From Bacteroidia bacterium (lineage in GTDB: Bacteria; Bacteroidota; Bacteroidia; NS11-12g; UBA955): 20,403 bases of DNA. Positions 18,801 to 20,403 of this stretch are shown piece by piece. Location of the stretch: positions 1-20,403 of the forward strand of contig JALOAG010000017.1 in assembly GCA_023228875.1 (NCBI GenBank). The letters run 5' to 3'. The translations under genes were made by a program, and so were the position numbers. Each line of letters starts with the position of its first letter. Positions within the stretch are counted from its first letter, which is position 1. The notes beneath the pieces are model-generated. The model saw only the letters and a list, made by a program, of their open reading frames with translations. It was not told the origin of the DNA and made no database searches.

Positions 18801-20146
18801 AGAAAACACACTTAAGATTAGTAGAGTATTTAGAAGAAGCTAATAAACTTAAGAAATTAACTCCTGTTCCTCCTGATTTGGTGTTTCGTGTAAGCGCTAT
18901 ATCGGATAAATCAAGCGAATCACAAAAGATATTAAATAATCTGCAAACAGATATTGATAAGATCAAACAAGATCTAAATAATGGTATAAAAAGTAAAATT
19001 ATACCATTGCTGTTGGATGTTTGCATAAAGCTTAAAAGCCATATAGATATGATGATAGCTTACAGAGAAAAATGGGTAGAAAGCCAAAGAACAGAGCTTG
19101 AAAATATGTTTACAAAAAGTAGGTTAGCAATTATACAAAACTTTTCTGAGTGGTTAGGGAATCAGACACTTAAATCAAATAGACCAGATATAGTTGGTGA
19201 ATTTCAACATAAAATGAAAAAGGATATATTGCCAAAATTAGAGAAATTAAACTTTGACTCTGAAGCTGTGCAGCTAAGTAAATATTATAACGATATAATT
19301 CAAAAACTTGAAATAGAGACACAGTCCAGCAAGTTAATTCAAGATGTAGAAGCTTGGTTAACTACTTATAAAAACGTATTGAGTTCAAATAACCTTAAAA
19401 ATATAAGATTGACAAAAAGTGATGCAAATGATTATATCCAAAAACTCAGAAATATGTATAAAAAAATAAACAAGCCCGAGCTTCTTGAAATAAGAGATCA
19501 ACTGAGTATGTTTAATAATGACCTTTCTGTTGCTGAAGGTAATATAATAAAAAAGGGAAATAGTCTTTGGAATTACAAGCTTAGCGATGAAAACTCAATA
19601 CATGAGTGCTTAGATTTGACTGATTCTCTCCTTCGTTCTTATGAGGGGTTGGATGATGATATTGGCGATTTTCGTATTATTAGAAAAGCCCTTATCTCGT
19701 TCAGAGATGCTCATGTAAAGCTTATGGAACCTTCTATTGAATGGGTTGATTTTGATAAATTGTATGATACTATTTTGCTTGAATTACATAACGAATTGCA
19801 CCAAGAAGAGCTGCCTTGGCTTTATGACGAGGTGTTAGATACAATGAAAAAAAATATTGTGGCTGTTAGAGAAAAAAGAAGTTTTGACTGGACAGAGAAA
19901 ATTCTTAATCAAGAACCAGATATAAAAGTTATGGGCTCTGCTAATGCAAATCAACTATATAATAGCATTACGAACCCCCCAGCATATATTATATCCTCAC
20001 ATCTTGATAAACTTGCAAAAGTAAAAGCTTCCTTATATAATAGACTGAGTGAAATTAAACTTGAATGGTTAATAGAAAAGTTTAAAGAACTTCCCGATAA
20101 AGAGCAAGAAAAGTTTTTGGAGTTGGCGTTATCTACATTGTCGTGA
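15878..20146 (+). CDS. Second large P-loop ATPase (BrxC/PglY-like), partner of second DUF4007
   Basis: This 1422-residue protein has a Walker A of AGYGAGKSH (residues 88-96) and a Walker B of VILFDEFGKYLEF with D274 and E275. FVGFVQFE follows at 311-318. The DE-x-GK-x-LE core is the same as in the SspC-like ATPase (DEAGKTLEY), so the two are paralogues of one family, though this copy is 300 residues longer. The C-terminal third (from about 950) is rich in heptad-like charged helices and probably forms coiled coils. BREX BrxC and PglY share this architecture, but no PglX, PglZ or BrxA is present, so this is not a BREX locus. AAGGAG at 15867-15872 lies 5 bases before the ATG. The role is unknown. 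Placement at the end of the island suggests an ATP-dependent component of the restriction side, or a separate anti-phage step. Confidence 0.7.
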   Translation: MKVSDIVKFRADSLFQGAVNIGWFRFDEEKAMAAAKAFAFHGPDYHGVTQQEIGVHHGHRLIDTANFTKTILKRSYGIDKSPFTLAIAGYGAGKSHLAITLAEILKRPTSETTQIITDKLIAADKNIGNEIRVLQQEINKSCIVLTIDGLGSFNLLAEIAQQIEQFLIKDGHDTEYIEQMRPKYKQAIPVLNSLKSELILQLCEQCNVLSLNEIIEGLEKKDENVYDTVSRFLTEQNMALATAPSESINAFLEKTVEIYCGEGKPYQSIVILFDEFGKYLEFSSIKSHIAGAGTLQDLFQSVQNISPQVCFVGFVQFELNAYMQRISPNFHNEMKRYISRYENSDKLYLSTNLETLIAGLIEKKDISNLNKFLDSKEAYIGSRRDWQNINNWFSISTNNNNWVDFDQFHKIIRKGAWPLSPYSSWLLYYFSSKGGYLQERSALSLLSEILVQYFDYEFEPTGDWSIPAVDLLNESLLKELLTSEEFGGQGTVIQDYMTIMSKYESKFSKKQIDILKSILLSSKLGLNVETEKDATIAISMLTNIEYSAVLYELDQLKNEYNTIGWDDSYKHFLILGETLPRKQFYTHIKNYSNSYSEEKRAQLFISQIEEIYSDFDIVRSDFSDNHNISTREWFFKSKVANSSTLSGEIELEADRCVNVEEVDEARGSLIFTYVGQNEDIADIYIKAKTMLKTKAKTLGMNSVPVLIYLLYDIEGKLGQALAELSLLKEFGAEEKIKYGNLIDTHELNISKSVDDLIKTMLRERRYVVDSKIDIEGLKIKDVTTKIFDAIYTKPIIFPFDGYNTKSGNASKTCSTFTKDLMRGILDYDAIMDMAKTEKNRSEIFQSGKWDVFNKSGKVQKNPTNTILKNLTKSWDIKLKEESSLSLEEMYLELIRAPYGANIASAGLLLGVYISARHKELLVKKNGEIYSINDWANHDIVKNGQFNKVLLKESFLLSKSDDTSEWISLLDEWEEEKTHLRLVEYLEEANKLKKLTPVPPDLVFRVSAISDKSSESQKILNNLQTDIDKIKQDLNNGIKSKIIPLLLDVCIKLKSHIDMMIAYREKWVESQRTELENMFTKSRLAIIQNFSEWLGNQTLKSNRPDIVGEFQHKMKKDILPKLEKLNFDSEAVQLSKYYNDIIQKLEIETQSSKLIQDVEAWLTTYKNVLSSNNLKNIRLTKSDANDYIQKLRNMYKKINKPELLEIRDQLSMFNNDLSVAEGNIIKKGNSLWNYKLSDENSIHECLDLTDSLLRSYEGLDDDIGDFRIIRKALISFRDAHVKLMEPSIEWVDFDKLYDTILLELHNELHQEELPWLYDEVLDTMKKNIVAVREKRSFDWTEKILNQEPDIKVMGSANANQLYNSITNPPAYIISSHLDKLAKVKASLYNRLSEIKLEWLIEKFKELPDKEQEKFLELALSTLS

Positions 20147-20202
20147 TCTTTCACTAATATGGTTTGAATAGATTTTTATTTTGAACTACAAAGAAGGATT
20201 TA

Positions 20203-20221
20203 ACAACGAACGACAACGAAC
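20203..20221. repeat. Short 10-base tandem repeat
   Basis: ACAACGAACG at 20203-20212 is followed directly by ACAACGAAC at 20213-20221. It lies just outside the operon, at the start of a repeat-rich stretch. Confidence 0.6.
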
Positions 20222-20233
20222 TTTTTAATTCAC

Positions 20234-20260
20234 CACAGAGGTTCACAGAGAGCCACAGGA
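20234..20260. repeat. Three CACAG-type units at 10-base spacing
   Basis: CACAGAG at 20234-20240, CACAGAG at 20244-20250 and CACAGGA at 20254-20260 are spaced exactly 10 bases apart. I recall such 'caccacagagg...cacagag' strings as dispersed intergenic repeats in some bacterial genomes, but I cannot name a family for this one. Confidence 0.55.
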
Positions 20261-20263
20261 GGG

Positions 20264-20386
20264 TTTGCTTTGCAAAAGTGAACGAGTGAGAAGTTTTTTG
20301 GACAAGCACAAGGCGTTGTTAGAGTCGCTTCGCGATGTGAGAGAGTGATGGAGTGAGAAGTTTTTTGGACAGGCACAAGGCGTTGT
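20264..20386. repeat. Two diverged tandem repeat units with 36-base conserved core
   Basis: Positions 20284-20319 and 20351-20386 match at 35 of 36 bases, with a start-to-start distance of 67. The only difference is A versus G at the 22nd base. Each core is preceded by a small hairpin of the same design but different sequence: TTTGC-TTT-GCAAA at 20264-20276 and TCGC-TTC-GCGA at 20325-20335. In the second copy GGACA (20367-20371) can also pair with TGTCC (20384-20388); the first copy has lost this. The array may continue past the window. It looks like a dispersed intergenic repeat rather than part of the defence operon. Confidence 0.7.
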
Positions 20387-20403
20387 CCCTACAAATAAAA
20401 AAT

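Noticed and set aside
1367..20146. A BREX locus, suggested by the two BrxC/PglY-like ATPases
   Set aside because: No PglX methyltransferase, PglZ, BrxA, BrxB or Lon-like gene is present, and DUF4007 plus a PP-loop enzyme and DptFGH-like genes point to phosphorothioation.
20284..20386. The 36-base direct repeats as a CRISPR array
   Set aside because: Only two copies are visible, the 31-base interval resembles the flank of the first unit rather than a unique spacer, and no cas gene is present.
20367..20388. GGACA/TGTCC inverted repeat as a terminator for the operon
   Set aside because: It is 220 bases past the last stop, has an internally mismatched stem and no following T-run on the plus strand. 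It is part of the tandem repeat.

Overview
The window is one compact, all-plus-strand island of eight intact genes (483-20146). It is flanked by about 480 bases of gene-free leader and about 257 bases of repeat-rich sequence. The DNA is AT-rich by eye (not computed). Ribosome binding sites are strong and bacterial, and TTG and GTG starts are used alongside ATG, so this is a low-GC bacterium with Shine-Dalgarno initiation. The CACAG(A/G)G repeats at the 3' end resemble dispersed intergenic repeats I associate loosely with Gram-negative candidate phyla such as Cloacimonadota. That placement is a weak impression. No tRNA, rRNA, transposase, integrase or CRISPR array is visible.

The gene content is that of a DNA phosphorothioate (PT) modification and restriction island. 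Genes 1-3 (483-5552) have the order DUF4007 protein, large P-loop ATPase, PP-loop 'PAPS reductase-like' sulfurtransferase. This is the order of sspBCD, the single-strand PT modification module. Genes 4-6 (5611-15032) are relatives of DptF/DptG/DptH (DndFGH), the PT-dependent restriction complex. They probably correspond to the sspFGH cassette reported to accompany sspBCD in some bacteria. Genes 7-8 (15010-20146) are a second, divergent DUF4007 protein and a second, larger ATPase. They form a degenerate duplicate of the gene 1-2 pair without a second sulfurtransferase.

The genes are nearly all coupled: overlaps of 4, 8 and 23 bases and gaps of 10, 13 and 22 bases. The one larger gap (58 bases, 5553-5610) carries an imperfect hairpin and lies exactly between the modification and restriction modules. 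The expected logic is as follows. The PP-loop enzyme, supplied with persulfide sulfur by a cysteine desulfurase encoded elsewhere, works with the DUF4007 protein and its ATPase to install sulfur in host DNA. The FGH-like complex attacks DNA that lacks the mark.

Three things go beyond the textbook layout. First, the DptF-like ATPase has an N-terminal domain resembling the sulfur-binding domain of PT-dependent McrA-type endonucleases. Second, the DptH-like protein carries a recognisable PD-(D/E)XK nuclease motif set, then an acidic linker, then a HerA-type motor. Third, the second DUF4007/ATPase pair has no role I can assign.
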